A model generated the notes under the pieces. It searched no databases and was not told the origin of the DNA. It worked only from the letters and a program-made list of their open reading frames with translations. A stretch of 64,000 nucleotides of DNA from Lethocerus indicus (lineage: Eukaryota > Arthropoda > Insecta > Hemiptera > Belostomatidae), in contig JACDQD010000005.1 in the NCBI GenBank assembly GCA_019843655.1, positions 32,560,954 to 32,624,953 on the forward strand, read 5' to 3'. The position numbers and the translations under genes were made by a program. This document shows, piece after piece, positions 34,555 through 47,530 of this stretch; position 1 is the stretch's first letter, and each line of letters starts with the position of its first letter.

Positions 34555-35690
34555 TTTTCTTTTAATGGGATCAAGGGATAATGGATGGGTAAAGAGGAGA
34601 GAAAGACTGGACAGGAGTGGATTGACTTCATTTTCAGGCCAATTTGCGTCTAAAAATGCCATTTTGGGCCTAAAAACCGCATTTTCAGGACAATTTGGCG
34701 TCTAAAATGCCATTTTGGAGCTAAAACCTTTTCGGCAATTTGCGTCTAAAATGCCATTTTTGGGCCTAAAGCGCATTTCGGGCCAATTTGGCTTCAATCA
34801 TAAAATTTGAATCGAACATTTTGTTCCTCCTCAATTGGACACTATTTTTACGAAGGACTTTGACTGGAATCTCTGGATGCGAGCGATAATCGGACGTCTG
34901 TATATATCCCGTGTCAGTTTTCTGAGTATCGCTCATAATATATTGTCAGTTTGTTACTTGAGGGTCAATTTCGACGGAAAAAATGCGGTTTTAGGCCCAA
35001 AATGGCATTTTAGACGCAAAATTGGCCCAAAATGCGGTTTTAGGCCCCAAACATTTTGACGCAAAATTGGCCCTCAAATGCGGTTTTAGGCCCAGAAATG
35101 GCATTTTTAGACGCAAATTGGCCCAAAATGCAGTTTTTTCCTCAAAAATAGCATTTTAGACGCAAAATTGTCCAAAAATGCGGTTTTAGACCCAAAATGG
35201 CATTTTAGACATAAAATTGGATAAAAATGCGGTTTTAGCCCAAAATGGCATTTTAGACGCAAATTGGCCCAAAATGCAGTTTTTTTTTTAAATAAAATGG
35301 CATTTTTAGCAAAAATTGGCCTAAAATGCGGATTTTTGGCCCCAAAATAGCATTTTGAACGCAAAATTGGCCTAAAATGCGGTTTTTAGGCCCAAAATGG
35401 CATTTTAGACGCAAAATTGGTCCCAAAATGCAGTTTTAGGCCCCAAAATGGCATTTTAGACACAAAATTGGCCCTAAAATGCGGTTTTAGTTCCAGAAAT
35501 GGCATTTTTAGACGCAAAATGGCCCAAATGCGGTTTTTCAAAATGGCATTTTTAGAAGGACTTTTGATTGGAATCAAATCTGGATGAAAGCGATGTCGGA
35601 CGTCTGTATGTCCGTGTCGGTTTTAGTATAGCTCTGTATACTGTCAGTTTGTTGCCAGGGCCATTTCGATGTCCCTTTTAGTAACGGCCT
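34555..35690. repeat. Composite of family E pieces and satellite B arrays
   Basis: Order: E piece (34,570-34,630, GACAGGAGTGGATTGAC); satellite B in reverse orientation (34,638-34,785); a direct repeat of the 34.5-kb block; E piece (34,850-34,970, GAAGGACTTTGACTGGAATC); satellite B forward (34,978-35,550, about ten units); E piece (35,555-35,690, GAAGGACTTTTGATTGGAATC and then CATTTCGATGTCCCTTTTAG). The E blocks appear in their normal order, as if B had been inserted into or expanded within E. Confidence 0.7.
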
Positions 35691-36534
35691 TAAAATCAAA
35701 TTTTCTGTTTAATGACTTTATATTTGCATTTAAAGTCGACACTGGCAAAGGTTCGTAAATGGACAAGGCTGTGTATTGGGGAGGCATAGCGTGCCTCGGT
35801 CCCATCATCAGATCATTTGTCCTTCGTCGACGAGAGGGCCGTTGAGAGAGTGCGACGGCTAATGCGCCGAGGCGTTAGGGCAACTATGAAAGAACAGAGA
35901 GGAGGAAAAAGGAAAAGGAAAAAAAAGTCCTAAGGATGGTCAGGGGCGGGTTTCGGGTGGAAAGAAATAAACGGTGAACAGGGCGAATAATGTCGGCGGG
36001 CGATAAGAACCAGGAAAACCACATTAAAATAGAGTCGTAGTGGAAACATTAGGGCCGCCGCCCCGAGGCCATTTCCTCGTAATTGGGCCTCCACGTTCCA
36101 GGAGCCGAGGCCCGATGTTAATGAGCTGATAGGGAAAGCCCGCCGGCTTCCCCCACCCACCCCATTATGGACCGGGACTCAAATAAAATCGCATGCCGAT
36201 AAGGCCGGACACCTGCAGAAATTCATTATTTTAGAAGATAGATTTTAGAAAAGAATTTTGCTGGGGATTTTTAGTGCATATGCAGGAGGACGAAGAATGG
36301 GATCAGGTAAGGTTTTACTTTGGGTGGGGAAAGGGTAAAAATCTATAACTAAAACTGAAGTTGGACCAAGTTAAACATTGAAACTGAATCTAAAACTCTA
36401 AATAAAACGGCGTAAAAAGCGATTTTGACAGCGGAAGAGGAAAAAAAGTGCGGTGGTTTTTGAGGGGCAGAAAAAAGCGGTTTAGGAGCGAGAAAAAGGG
36501 GTGGAAGTGGTTTTCAGAATGAAACGCAAATAGG
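35691..36534. other. Unassigned intergenic sequence
   Basis: No gene is supported. The sequence becomes A-rich and satellite-like toward 36.5 kb. Confidence 0.5.
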
Positions 36535-37375
36535 ACAAAAAATGCAGTTTTAGGCGGAAATACCATTTTGAAATTTGCCCAAAATGCCAGTTTAGGCAAA
36601 ATGCGGTTTTATGCCTAAAATGGCATTTTGACGTAAATTATTAAAATGCGGTTTTAGGTCCAAAAACGGCATTTTTAGATGAAAATTATCAAAATGCGGT
36701 TTTAGGCCTAAAAGGCGATTTTGACGAAAAAATTGGCCCAAAATGCGGTTTTAGGTCCAAAATGCCTTTTGACGCAAATTAGCAAAAATGCGTTTTAGGC
36801 CAAAATGGCATTTTTGATAAAATTAGCCAAAATGCAGTTTTAGGCCCAAAATAACACTAATGGAGCCTAAAATCCTTTAATGCACAGTTTAAATTTGAAA
36901 TACGTTTTTGACATTTTAAATTGGCCATGGTTTTGGTCAGCTAATTTAGACAAAATTCCCAAAAATGCGGTTTTATGGATAAAATGGGTATTTTTGATGC
37001 CCAAAATTGGCCCAAAAATGCGGCTTTTAGGTCAAATGGCATTTAAAAACGAAAATAGGACAAAAGTGCGGTTTTAGATCTAAATTGCATTTTAGACTAA
37101 AATTAAAAAATGCGGTTTTAAGGCCCAAAATGGCATTTTAGATGCAAAATCAATCCAAAATGCGGTTTTATGCCTAAAATGGCATTTTGACCAAAATAAA
37201 CTCAAAATGGTTTTAGGTCAAATTAGCATTTAGATAAAAAATAATAAAAATGCAGGTTTTATGCCTAAAATGGAATTTTTGACGAAAAATCAACCCAAAA
37301 TGCCGATTTTATGCCTAAAATTCCATTTTTGACGCAAATGGCCCAAAAATGATGTTTTAGCTCAAAATTTAGGTT
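36535..37375 (+). repeat. Satellite B array, forward, diverged
   Basis: About 15 irregular units with AAAATGCGGTTTTAGGCC and AAAATGGCATTTTAGACG blocks. Units have many short deletions. The array stops where satellite C begins at about 37,380. Confidence 0.9.
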
Positions 37376-37379
37376 TTTC

Positions 37380-40300
37380 ATTTTGTCAGATCGATCCCAT
37401 ATTCCTGCAGTGTCCCAAAATGAGTTACACTTGCCCCTGAAATGGCGGGTTGAAAATCGAAATTTAGGTTTTCGAAATTTTCTCAGATCGATCCATATTC
37501 CACCACAAGTGTCCTAAAGTGAGTTACACTTGCCCTGAAATGGCAGTTGAAAATCGAAAATTTGGTTTTCGAAAATTTTCTCAGATCGATCCCATATTCC
37601 ACCCACAAGTGTCCCAAAGTGAGTTACACTTGCCCCTGAAATGGCGGGTTGAAAATCGAAAATTTAGGTTTTTCGAAAATTTTCTCAGATCGATCCCATA
37701 TTCCACCCACAAGTGTCCCAAAGTAAGTTACACTTGCCCCTGAAATGGCAGGTTGAAAATCGAATTTGGAACAAAATTTCTCAGATCGATCCCATATTCC
37801 ACCCACAAGTGTCCCAAGTGAGTTACACTTGCCCTGAAATGGCGGGTTGAAAATCGAAAATTTAGTTTTTCGAAAATTTTCTCAGATCGATCCCATATTC
37901 CACCCACAAGTGTCCCAAAGTAAGTTACACTTGCCCCTGAAATGGCGGGTTGAAAATCGAAAATTTAGGTTTTTCGAAAATTTTCTCAGATCGATCCCAT
38001 ATTCCACCCACAAGTGTCCCAAAGTGAGTTACACTTGCTAGAAATGGCGGGTTGAAAATCGAAAATTTAGTTTTTCGAAAATTTTCTCAGATCGATCCCA
38101 TATTCCACCCACAAGTGTCCCAAGTGAGTTACACTTGCCCTGAAATGGCGGGTTGAAAATCGAAAATTTAGGTTTTCGAAAATTTTCTCAGATCGATCCC
38201 ATATTCCACCCACAAGTGTCCCAAAGTGAGTTACACTTGCCCCTGAAATGGCGGGTTGAAAATCGAAAATTTAGTTTTTCGAAAATTTTCTCAGATCGAT
38301 CCCATATTCCACCCACAAGTGTCCCAAAGTGAGTTACACTTGCCCCTGAAATGGCGGGTTGAAAATCGAAAATTTAGGTTTTTCGAAAATTTTCTCAGAT
38401 CGATCCCATATTCCACCCACAAGTGTCCCAAAGTAAGTTACACTTGCCCCTGAAATGGCGGGTTGAAAATCGAAAATTTAGGTTTTTCGAAAATTTTCTC
38501 AGATCGATCCCATATTCCACCCACAAGTATCCCAAAAGTGAGTTACGCCCTGAAATGGCGGGTTGAAAATCGAAAATTTAGGTTTTCGAAAATTTTCTCA
38601 GATCGATCCCATATTCCACCCACAAGTGTCCCAAAGTAGTTACACTTGCCCTGAAATGGCGGGTTGAAAATCGAAAATTTAGGTTTTTCGAAAATTTTCT
38701 CAGATCGATCCCATATTCCACCCACAAGTGTCCCAAAGTAAGTTACACTTGCCCCTGAAATGGCGGGTTGAAAATCGAAAATTTAGGTTTTTCGAAAATT
38801 TTCTCAGATCGATCCCATATTCCACCCACAAGTGTCCCAAAGTGAGTTACACTTGCCCCTGAAATGGCGGGTTGAAAATCGAAAATTTAGGTTTTTCGAA
38901 AATTTTCTCAGATCGATCCCATATTCCACCCACAAGTGTCCAAAAGTGAGTTACACTTGCCCCTGAAATGGCGGGTTGAAAATCGAAAATTTAGGTTTTT
39001 CGAAAATTTTCTCAGATCGATCCCATATTCCACCCACAAGTGTCCCGTGAGTTACACTTGCCCTGAAATGGCGGGTTGAAAATCGAAAATTTAGTTTTTC
39101 GAAAATTTTCTCAGATCGATCCCATATTCCACCCACAGTGTCCCAAAGTGAGTTACACTTGCCCTGAAATGGCGGGTTGAAATCGAAAATTTAGGTTTTC
39201 GAAAATTTTCTCAGATCGATCCCATATTCCACCCACAAGTGTCCCAAAGTGAGTTACACTTGCCCCTGAAATGGCGGGTTGAAAATCGAAAATTTAGGTT
39301 TTTCGAAAATTTTCTCAGATCGATCCCATATTCCACCCACAAGTGTCCCAAAGTGAGTTACACTTGCCCCTGAAATGGCGGGTTGAAAATCGAAAATTTA
39401 GGTTTTTCGAAAATTTTCTCAGATCGATCCCATATTCCACCCACAAGTGTCCCAAAGTGAGTTACACTTGCCCTGAAATGGCGGGTTGAAAATCGAAAAT
39501 TTAGGTTTTCGAAAATTTTCTCAGATCGATCCCATATTCCACCCACAAGTGTCCCAAGTGAGTTACACTTGCCCTGAAATGGCGGGTTGAAAATCGAAAA
39601 TTTAGGTTTTCGAAAATTTCTCAGATCGATCCCATATTCCACCCACAAGTGTCCCAAAGTGAGTTACACTTGCCCTGAAATGGCGGGTTGAAAATCGAAA
39701 ATTTAGGTTTTCGAAAATTTTCTCAGATCGATCCCATATTCCACCCACAAGTGTCCAAAGTGAGTTACACTTGCCCTGAAATGGCGGGTTGAAAATCGAA
39801 AATTTAGGTTTTCGAAAATTTTCTCAGATCGATCCCATATTCCACCCACAAGTGTCCCAAAGTGAGTTACACTTGCCCTGAAATGGCGGGTTGAAAATCG
39901 AAAATTTAGGTTTTTCGAAAATTTCTCAGATCGATCCATATTCCACCCACAAGTGTCCCAAAGTGAGTTACACTTGCGAAATGGCGGGTTGAAAATCGAA
40001 AATTTAGTTTTTCGAAAATTTCTCAGATCGATCCATATTCCACCCACAAGTGTCCCAAAGTGAGTTACACTTGCGAAATGGCGGGTTGAAAATCGAAAAT
40101 TTAGGTTTTTCGAAAATTTTCTCAGATCGATCCCATATTCCACCCACAAGTGTCCCAAAGTGAGTTACACTTGCCCCTGAAATGGCGGGTTGAAAATCGA
40201 AAATTTAGGTTTTTCGAAAATTTTCTCAGATCGATCCCATATTCCACCCACAAGTGTCCCAAAGTGAGTTACACTTGCCCTGAGGCGGGTTGAAAATCGA

Positions 40301-42535
40301 AATTTAGGTTTTTCGAAAATTTTCTCAGATCGATCCCATATTCCACCCACAAGTGTCCCAAGTGAGTTACACTTGCCCCTGAAATGGCGGGTTGAAAATC
40401 GAAAATTTAGTTTTTTCGAAAATTTTCTCAGATCGATCCCATATTCCACCCACAAGTGTCCCAAAGTGAGTTACACTTGCCCCTGAAATGGCGGGTTGAA
40501 AATCGAAAATTTAGTTTTTTCGAAAATTTTCTCAGATCGATCCCATATTCCACCCACAAGTGTCCTAAAGTAAGTTACACTTGCCCCTGAAATGGCGGGT
40601 TGAAAATCGAAAATTTAGGTTTTTCGAAAATTTTCTCAGATCGATCCCATATTCCACCCACAAGTGTCCCAAAGTGAGTTACACTTGCCCCTGAAATGGC
40701 GGGTTGAAAATCGAAATTTAGGTTTTCGAAAATTTTCAGATATCATATTCCACCACAAGTGTCAAAGTGAGTTACACTTGCCCTGAACAGCGGGTTGAAA
40801 CCGGGTTTTCGAAAATTTCTGATCGATCCCATATTCCACCCACAAGTGTCCCAAAGTGAGTTACACTTGCCCGAAATGGCGGGTTGAAAATCGAAAATTT
40901 AGGTTTTCGAAATTTTCTCAGATCGATCCCATATTCCAACAAGTGTCTACTAAGTGGTTACTTATTGCGAAATGGCGGGTTGAAAATCGAAAATTTAGGT
41001 TTTCGAAAATTTTCTCAGATCGATCCCATATTCCACCCACAAGTGTCCCAAAGTGAGTTACACTTGCCCTGAAATGGCGGGTTGAAAATCGAAAATTTAG
41101 GTTTTCGAAAATTTTCTCAGATCGATCCATATTCCACCCACAAGTGTCCCAAAGTGAGTTACACTTGCCCTGAAATGGCGGTTGAAAATCGAAAATTTAG
41201 TTTTTCGAAAATTTTCTCAGATCGATCCCATATTCCACCCACAAGTGTCCCAAAGTGAGTTACACTTGCCCTGAAATGGCGGTTGAAAATCGAAAATTTA
41301 GTTTTTCGAAAATTTTCTCAGATCGATCCCATATTCCACCCACAAGTGTCCCAAAGTGAGTTACACTTGCCAAATGGCGGGTTGAAAATCGAAAATTTAG
41401 GTTTTCGAAAATTTTCTCAGATCGATCCCATATTCCACCCACAAGTGTCCCAAAGTGAGTTACACTTGCCCCTGAAATGGCGGGTTGAAAATCGAAAATT
41501 TAGGTTTTCGAAAATTTTCTCAGATCGATCCCAATCCACCACAAGTGTCCCAAAGTGAGTTACACTTGCCCGAAATGGCGGGTTGAAAATCGAAAATTTA
41601 GTTTTTCGAAAATTTTCTCAGATCGATCCCATATTCCACCACAAGTGTCCCAAAGTGAGTTACACTTGCCCTGAAATGGCGGGTTGAAAATCGAAAATTT
41701 AGGTTTTCGAAAATTTCTCAGATCGATCCCATATTCCACCCACAAGTGTGTACTAAAGTGAGTTACTTGCTTGCCTGAAATGGCGGGTTGAAAATCGAAA
41801 ATTTGGTTTTCGAAAATTTTCTCAGATCGATCCATATTCCACCCACAAGTGTCCCAAAATGAACACTTGCCCAGAATGCGGGTTGAAAATCGAAAATTTA
41901 GGTTTTTCGAAAATTTTCTCAGATCGATCCCATATTCCACCCACAAGTACCCAAATGAGTTACACACTTGCCCTGAAATGGCGGGTTGAAAATCGAAAAT
42001 TTAGGTTTTTCGAAATTTTTCAGATCGATCCATATTCCACCCAGGTGTCCCAAAGTAAGTTACACTTGCCCCTGAAATGGCGGGTTGAAAATCAAAATTT
42101 TAGGTTTTCGAAAATTTTCTCAGATCGATCCCATATTCCACCCAAGTTGTACCAAATTTCATTTTCGTAAAAGGTTGAAAATCGAAATTTAGGTTTTAGA
42201 AAATTTTCTTTATCGATCCGTATTCTTACCAACTCCCAAAATGGATTACACTTGCCCTGAAATGGCGGGTTGAAAATCGAAAAATTTAGTTTTCGAAAAT
42301 TTTCAGATCGATCCCATATTCACAATTGTCCCAAAGTGAGTTACACTTGCCCCTGAAATGGCAGGTTGAAAATCAAAAAATTTAGGTTTTCGAAAATTTT
42401 CTCAGATCGATCCCATATTCCACCCACAAGTGTCCCAAAAGTAGATTACACTTGCCCCTAAAACGGCGGGTTGAAAATCGAAAATTTAGGTTTTTGAAAA
42501 TTTTCTCAGATCGATCCATAATTCCACCACAAGCA
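37380..42535 (+). repeat. Satellite C array (104 bp, about 50 copies)
   Basis: Complete units are 104 bp; for example GAAATGGCGGGTTG occurs at 38,348 and 38,452. The unit holds GGCGGGTTGAAAATCG, AAAATTTAGGTTTTTCGA, AAATTTTCTCAGATCGATCC, CATATTCCACCCACAAGTGT and CCCAAAGTGAGTTACACTTG. TCGAAAATTT occurs twice per unit. Copies differ mostly by one-base changes in C, T and A runs. Units after about 40,730 carry larger deletions. The many 60-150-codon frames here come from the repeat. Confidence 0.98.
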
Positions 42536-42539
42536 TCTG

Positions 42540-44445
42540 CTTGTTTTAAACCCTAAAAACCGCATTTTGGGCCAATTTTAATAAAAATGCCATTTTGAGC
42601 CTAAAACCGCATTTTTGGGCAATTTTCGTCAAAAATGCCATTTTGGCCTAAAACCGCATTTTGGGCCCATTTTGCGTCTAAAAATGCCATTTTGGACCTA
42701 AAAATAATTTTAATGATTGCGTAAAAATGCCATTTTAGGCACAAAACCATTTTGGGCTAATTTATCTAAAAATGCATTTGAACCTAAAAACCGCATTTTA
42801 GGCCTGGTTTTGCGTAAAATGCTTTTGGCCTAAAAACCATATTTGGGCCCATTTTCATCTAAAATGCCATTTTTGGACCTAAAACCACATTTTAATGAAT
42901 TTTTATTAAAAATGCCATTTTCTTATAAAACCGCATTTTCGGGCCAATTTTGCCTTTAAAAATGTAATTTTAAGCCATTTGCGTCTAAAAATGCATTTTG
43001 GGCCTAAAACCGCATTTTAATGATTTGCGTCTAAAAATGCCATTTTAGGCATAAAACCGCATTTTAGGCCAATTTGCGTCAAAAATGCCATTTTGGACCT
43101 AAAACCGCATTTTAGCCCAATGATTTGCGTCTAAAAATGCCATTTTAGGCATAAAACCGCATTTTAGGCCAATTTGCGTCAAAAATGCCATTTTGGACCT
43201 AAAACCGCATTTTAGCCCAATTTTGCGTCAAAAATGCCATTTTAGGCCTAAAACCGCATTTTTAGATAATTTTGCGTCTAAAATGCATTTTGAGACCTAA
43301 AACCGCATTTTGGCCCATTTTTCGTCTAAAATGCATTTTAGGCCTAAAACCGCATTTTAGGCCAATTTGCGTCTAAAATGCCATTTTTGGCCTAAAACCG
43401 CATTGGCCAATTTGCGTCTAAAATGCCATTTTTGGCCTAAAACCGCATTTTGGGCCAATTTTGCGTCTAAAAATGCCATTTTAGGCCTAAAAACCGCATT
43501 TTAGACCAATTTGCGTCAAAAATGCCATTTTGGCCTAAAACCGCATTTTGGACCAATTTGCGTCTAAAAATGCCATTTTGGACTAAAAACCGCATTTTTG
43601 CCAATTTCGTCAAAAATGCCATTTTGGCCCTAAAACCGCATTTTTTGTCAAATTTTCGTCTAAAATGCCATTTTAGTCTAAAAACCGCATTTTTGGAATT
43701 TTGCGTCAAAATGCCATTTTAGGCATAAAAACCATTTTCGGCCAAATTTGCGTCTAAAAATGCCATTTTGGGCCTAAAACCGCATTTTGGGCCAATTTTG
43801 CGTCTAAAAATGCCATTTTAGGCCTAAAAACCGCATTTTGGGCCAATTTTGCGTCTAAAATGCCATTTTGAACCTAAAAACCGCATTTTGATTTTTGTAA
43901 AATGCCATTTTAGGCCTAAAACCGCATTTTAGATAATTGCGTCTAAAATGCCATTTTAGGCCCTAAAAACCGCATTTTGAATTTGCGTCAAAATGGCCAT
44001 TTAAACATAAAACCGCATTTTAGATTTTGCATCTAAAAATGCCATTTTGAACAAAACCGCATTTTGGCCAATTTTGCGTCTAAAATGCCATTTTAGGCCT
44101 AAAAACCGCATTTTGGGCCAAATTTGGAATCTAAAAATGCAATTTTGGACCTAAAAACCATTTAGGCCAATTTGCGTCAAAAACCATTTTTAGGCTAAAA
44201 ACCGCATTTTGGGCCAATTTTGCATCAAAATGCCATTTTGGCCTAAAACCGCATTTTGGGCCAATTTTGCTAAAATGCCATTTTAGACCTAAAACCGCAT
44301 TTTGACCAATTTCGTCTAAAATGCCATTTTGGTATAAAAACCGCATTTTGGTCCAATTTGCCTCTAAAATGCCATTTTGGGCCTAAAAACCGCATTTTAT
44401 ATTGATTTGCGTCAAAAATGCCATTTAGGCCTAAAACCGCATTTT
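42540..44445 (-). repeat. Satellite B array, reverse, long
   Basis: About 36 units of about 52-53 bp with TAAAAACCGCATTTT, GGCCAATTTTGCGTC and TAAAAATGCCATTTT. A block of about 110 bp containing CCAATGATTTGCGTC is duplicated (43,020-43,110 and 43,130-43,220). The orientation is opposite to the B array on the other side of satellite C. The right end is lost in the assembly gap. Confidence 0.95.
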
Positions 44446-44545
44446 NNNNNNNNNNNNNNNNNNNNNNNNNNNNNNNNNNNNNNNNNNNNNNNNNNNNNNN
44501 NNNNNNNNNNNNNNNNNNNNNNNNNNNNNNNNNNNNNNNNNNNNN
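44446..44545. other. Assembly gap of 100 N
   Basis: Exactly 100 undetermined bases lie between satellite B and satellite D. The round number suggests a placeholder of unknown true size, so adjacency of the two satellites is not proven. Confidence 0.98.
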
Positions 44546-47530
44546 AAAAAGAATTATAATGGTTCTTATCAATAAAATACTACTGTAAACGATGAGAAGC
44601 CTAAATCAATCAGCTTACAAATTATTAGTCTTTATTTTAGTGTAAAATGAATTATACGTGCTGTTTGCAAGTCAAATTCTATTCTGAACATTGTAGGTTT
44701 TGTTTAAATTATTCATCTTAATGTTTTGTGTCTGAACATAAGAATTATAATGGTCCTTATCAATAAAATACTACTGTAAACGATGAGAAGCCTAAATCAA
44801 TCCAGCTTACAAATTATTAGTCTTTATTTTAGTGTAAAATGAATTATACGTGCTGTTTGCAAGTCAAATTCTATTCTGAACATTGTAGGTTTTGTTTAAA
44901 TTATGCATTTTAATGTTTTGTGTCTGAACATAAGAATTATAATGGTCCTTATCAATAAAATACTACTGTAAACGATGAGAAGCCTAAATCAATCCAGCTT
45001 ACAAATTATTAGTCTTTATTTTAGTGTAAAATGAATTATACGTGCTGTTTGCAAGTCAAATTCTATTCTGAACATTGTAGCTTTTGTTTAAATTATTCAT
45101 CTTAATGTTTTGTGTCTGAACATAAGAATTATAATGGTCCTTATCAATAAAATACTACTGTAAACGATGAGAAGCCTAAATCAATCCAGCTTACAAATTA
45201 TTAGTCTTTATTTTAGTGTAAAATGAATTATACGTGCTGTTTGCAAGTCAAATTCTATTCTGAACATTGTAGGTTTTGTTTAAATTATTCATCTTAATGT
45301 TTTGTGTCTGAACATAAGAATTATAATGGTCCTTATCAATAAAATACTACTGTAAACGATGAGAAGCCTAAATCCAGCTTACAAATTATTAGTCTTTATT
45401 TTAGTGTAAAATGAATTATACGCTGTTTGCAAGTCAAATTCTATTCTGAACATTGTAGGTTTTGTTTAAATTATTCATCTTAATGTTTTGTGTCTGAACA
45501 TAAGAATTATAATGGTCCTTATCAATAAAATACTACTGTAAACGATGAGAAGCCTAAATCAATCCAGCTTACAAATTATTAGTCTTTATTTTAGTGTAAA
45601 ATGAATTATACGTGCTGTTTGCAAGTCAAATTCTATTCTGAACATTGTACCTTTTGTTTAAATTATGCATTTTAATGTTTTGTGTCTGAACATAAGAATT
45701 ATAATGGTCCTTATCAATAAAATACTACTGTAAACGATGAGAAGCCTAAATCAATCCAGCTTACAAATTATTAGTCTTTATTTTAGTGTAAAATGAATTA
45801 TACGTGCTGTTTGCAAGTCAAATTCTATTCTGAACATTGTAGGTTTAGTTTAAATTATGCATTTTAATGTTTTGTGTCTGAACATAAGAATTATAATGGT
45901 CCTTATCAATAAAATACTACTGTAAACGATGAGAAGCCTAAATCAATCCAGCTTACAAATTATTAGTCTTTATTTTAGTGTAAAATGAATTATACGTGCT
46001 GTTTGCAAGTCAAATTCTATTCTGAACATTGTAGCTTTTATTTAAATTATTCATTTTAATGTTTTGTGTCTGAACATAAGAATTATAATGGTCCTTATCA
46101 ATAAAATACTACTGTAAACGATGAGAAGCCTAAATCAATCCAGCTTACAAATTATTAGTCTTTATTTTAGTGTAAAATGAATTATACGTGCTGTTTGCAA
46201 GTCAAATTCTATTCTGAACATTGTAGGTTTTGTTTAAATTATTCATCTTAATGTTTTGTGTCTGAACATAAGAATTATAATGGTCCTTATCAATAAAATA
46301 CTACTGTAAACGATGAGAAGCCTAAATCAATCCAGCTTACAAATTATTAGTCTTTATTTTAGTGTAAAATGAATTATACGTGCTGTTTGCAAGTCAAATT
46401 CTATTCTGAACATTGTAGCTTTAGTTTAAATTATTCATTTTAATGTTTTGTGTCTGAACATAAGAATTATAATGGTCCTTATCAATAAAATACTACTGTA
46501 AACGATGAGAAGCCTAAATCAATCCAGCTTACAAATTATTAGTCTTTATTTTAGTGTAAAATGAATTATACGTGCTGTTTGCAAGTCAAATTCTATTCTG
46601 AACATTGTAGCTTTAGTTTAAATTATGCATTTTAATGTTTTGTGTCTGAACATAAGAATTATAATGGTCCTTATCAATAAAATACTACTGTAAACGATGA
46701 GAAGCCTAAATCAATCCAGCTTACAAATTATTAGTCTTTATTTTAGTAAAATGAATTATACGTGCTGTTTGCAAGTCAAATTCTATTCTGAACATTGTAG
46801 GTTTTGTTTAAATTATGCATTTTAATGTTTTGTGTCTGAACATAAGAATTATAATGGTCCTTATCAATAAAATACTACTGTAAACGATGAGAAGCCTAAA
46901 TCAATCCAGCTTACAAATTATTAGTCTTTATTTTAGTGTAAAATGAATTATACGTGCTGTTTGCAAGTCAAATTCTATTCTGAACATTGTAGGTTTAGTT
47001 TAAATTATGCATTTTAATGTTTTGTGTCTGAACATAAGAATTATAATGGTCCTTATCAATAAAATACTACTGTAAACGATGAGAAGCCTAAATCAATCCA
47101 GCTTACAAATTATTAGTCTTTATTTTAGTGTAAAATGAATTATACGTGCTGTTTGCAAGTCAAATTCTATTCTGAACATTGTAGGTTTAGTTTAAATTAT
47201 GCATTTTAATGTTTTGTGTCTGAACATAAAATTATAATGGTCCTTATCAATAAAATACTACTAAACGATGAGAAGCCTAAATCAATCCAGCTTACAAATT
47301 ATTAGTCTTTATTTTAGTGTAAAATGAATTATACGTGCTGTTTGCAAGTCAAATTCTATTCTGAACATTGTACCTTTTGTTTGAATTATGCATTTTAATG
47401 TTTTGTGTCTGAACAAAAAATTATAATGGTTTTTATCAATAAAATACTACTGTAAACGATGAGAAGCCTAAATCAATCCAGCTTACAAATTATTAGTCTT
47501 TATTTTAGTGTAAAATGATTTATACATTTT
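44546..47530 (+). repeat. Satellite D array (192 bp, about 15.5 copies)
   Basis: GAATTATAATGG recurs at 44,551, 44,742, 44,934 and 45,126, so the period is 191-192 bp. The unit is AT-rich and very uniform, with a few shared variants: TGTAGGTTTTGTT, TGTAGCTTTAGTT and TGTACCTTTTGTT; ATTCATCTTAATG against ATGCATTTTAATG. The last unit breaks off near 47,525. The low divergence contrasts with satellites B and C. Confidence 0.98.

Noticed and set aside
37519..42170. Many overlapping 60-150-codon open frames on both strands
   Set aside because: They are periodic translations of satellite C. The same peptide recurs every unit and indels break it at random.
37380..42535. CENP-B box in satellite C
   Set aside because: TTCG is present on both strands, but the required downstream CGGG spacing is not met.
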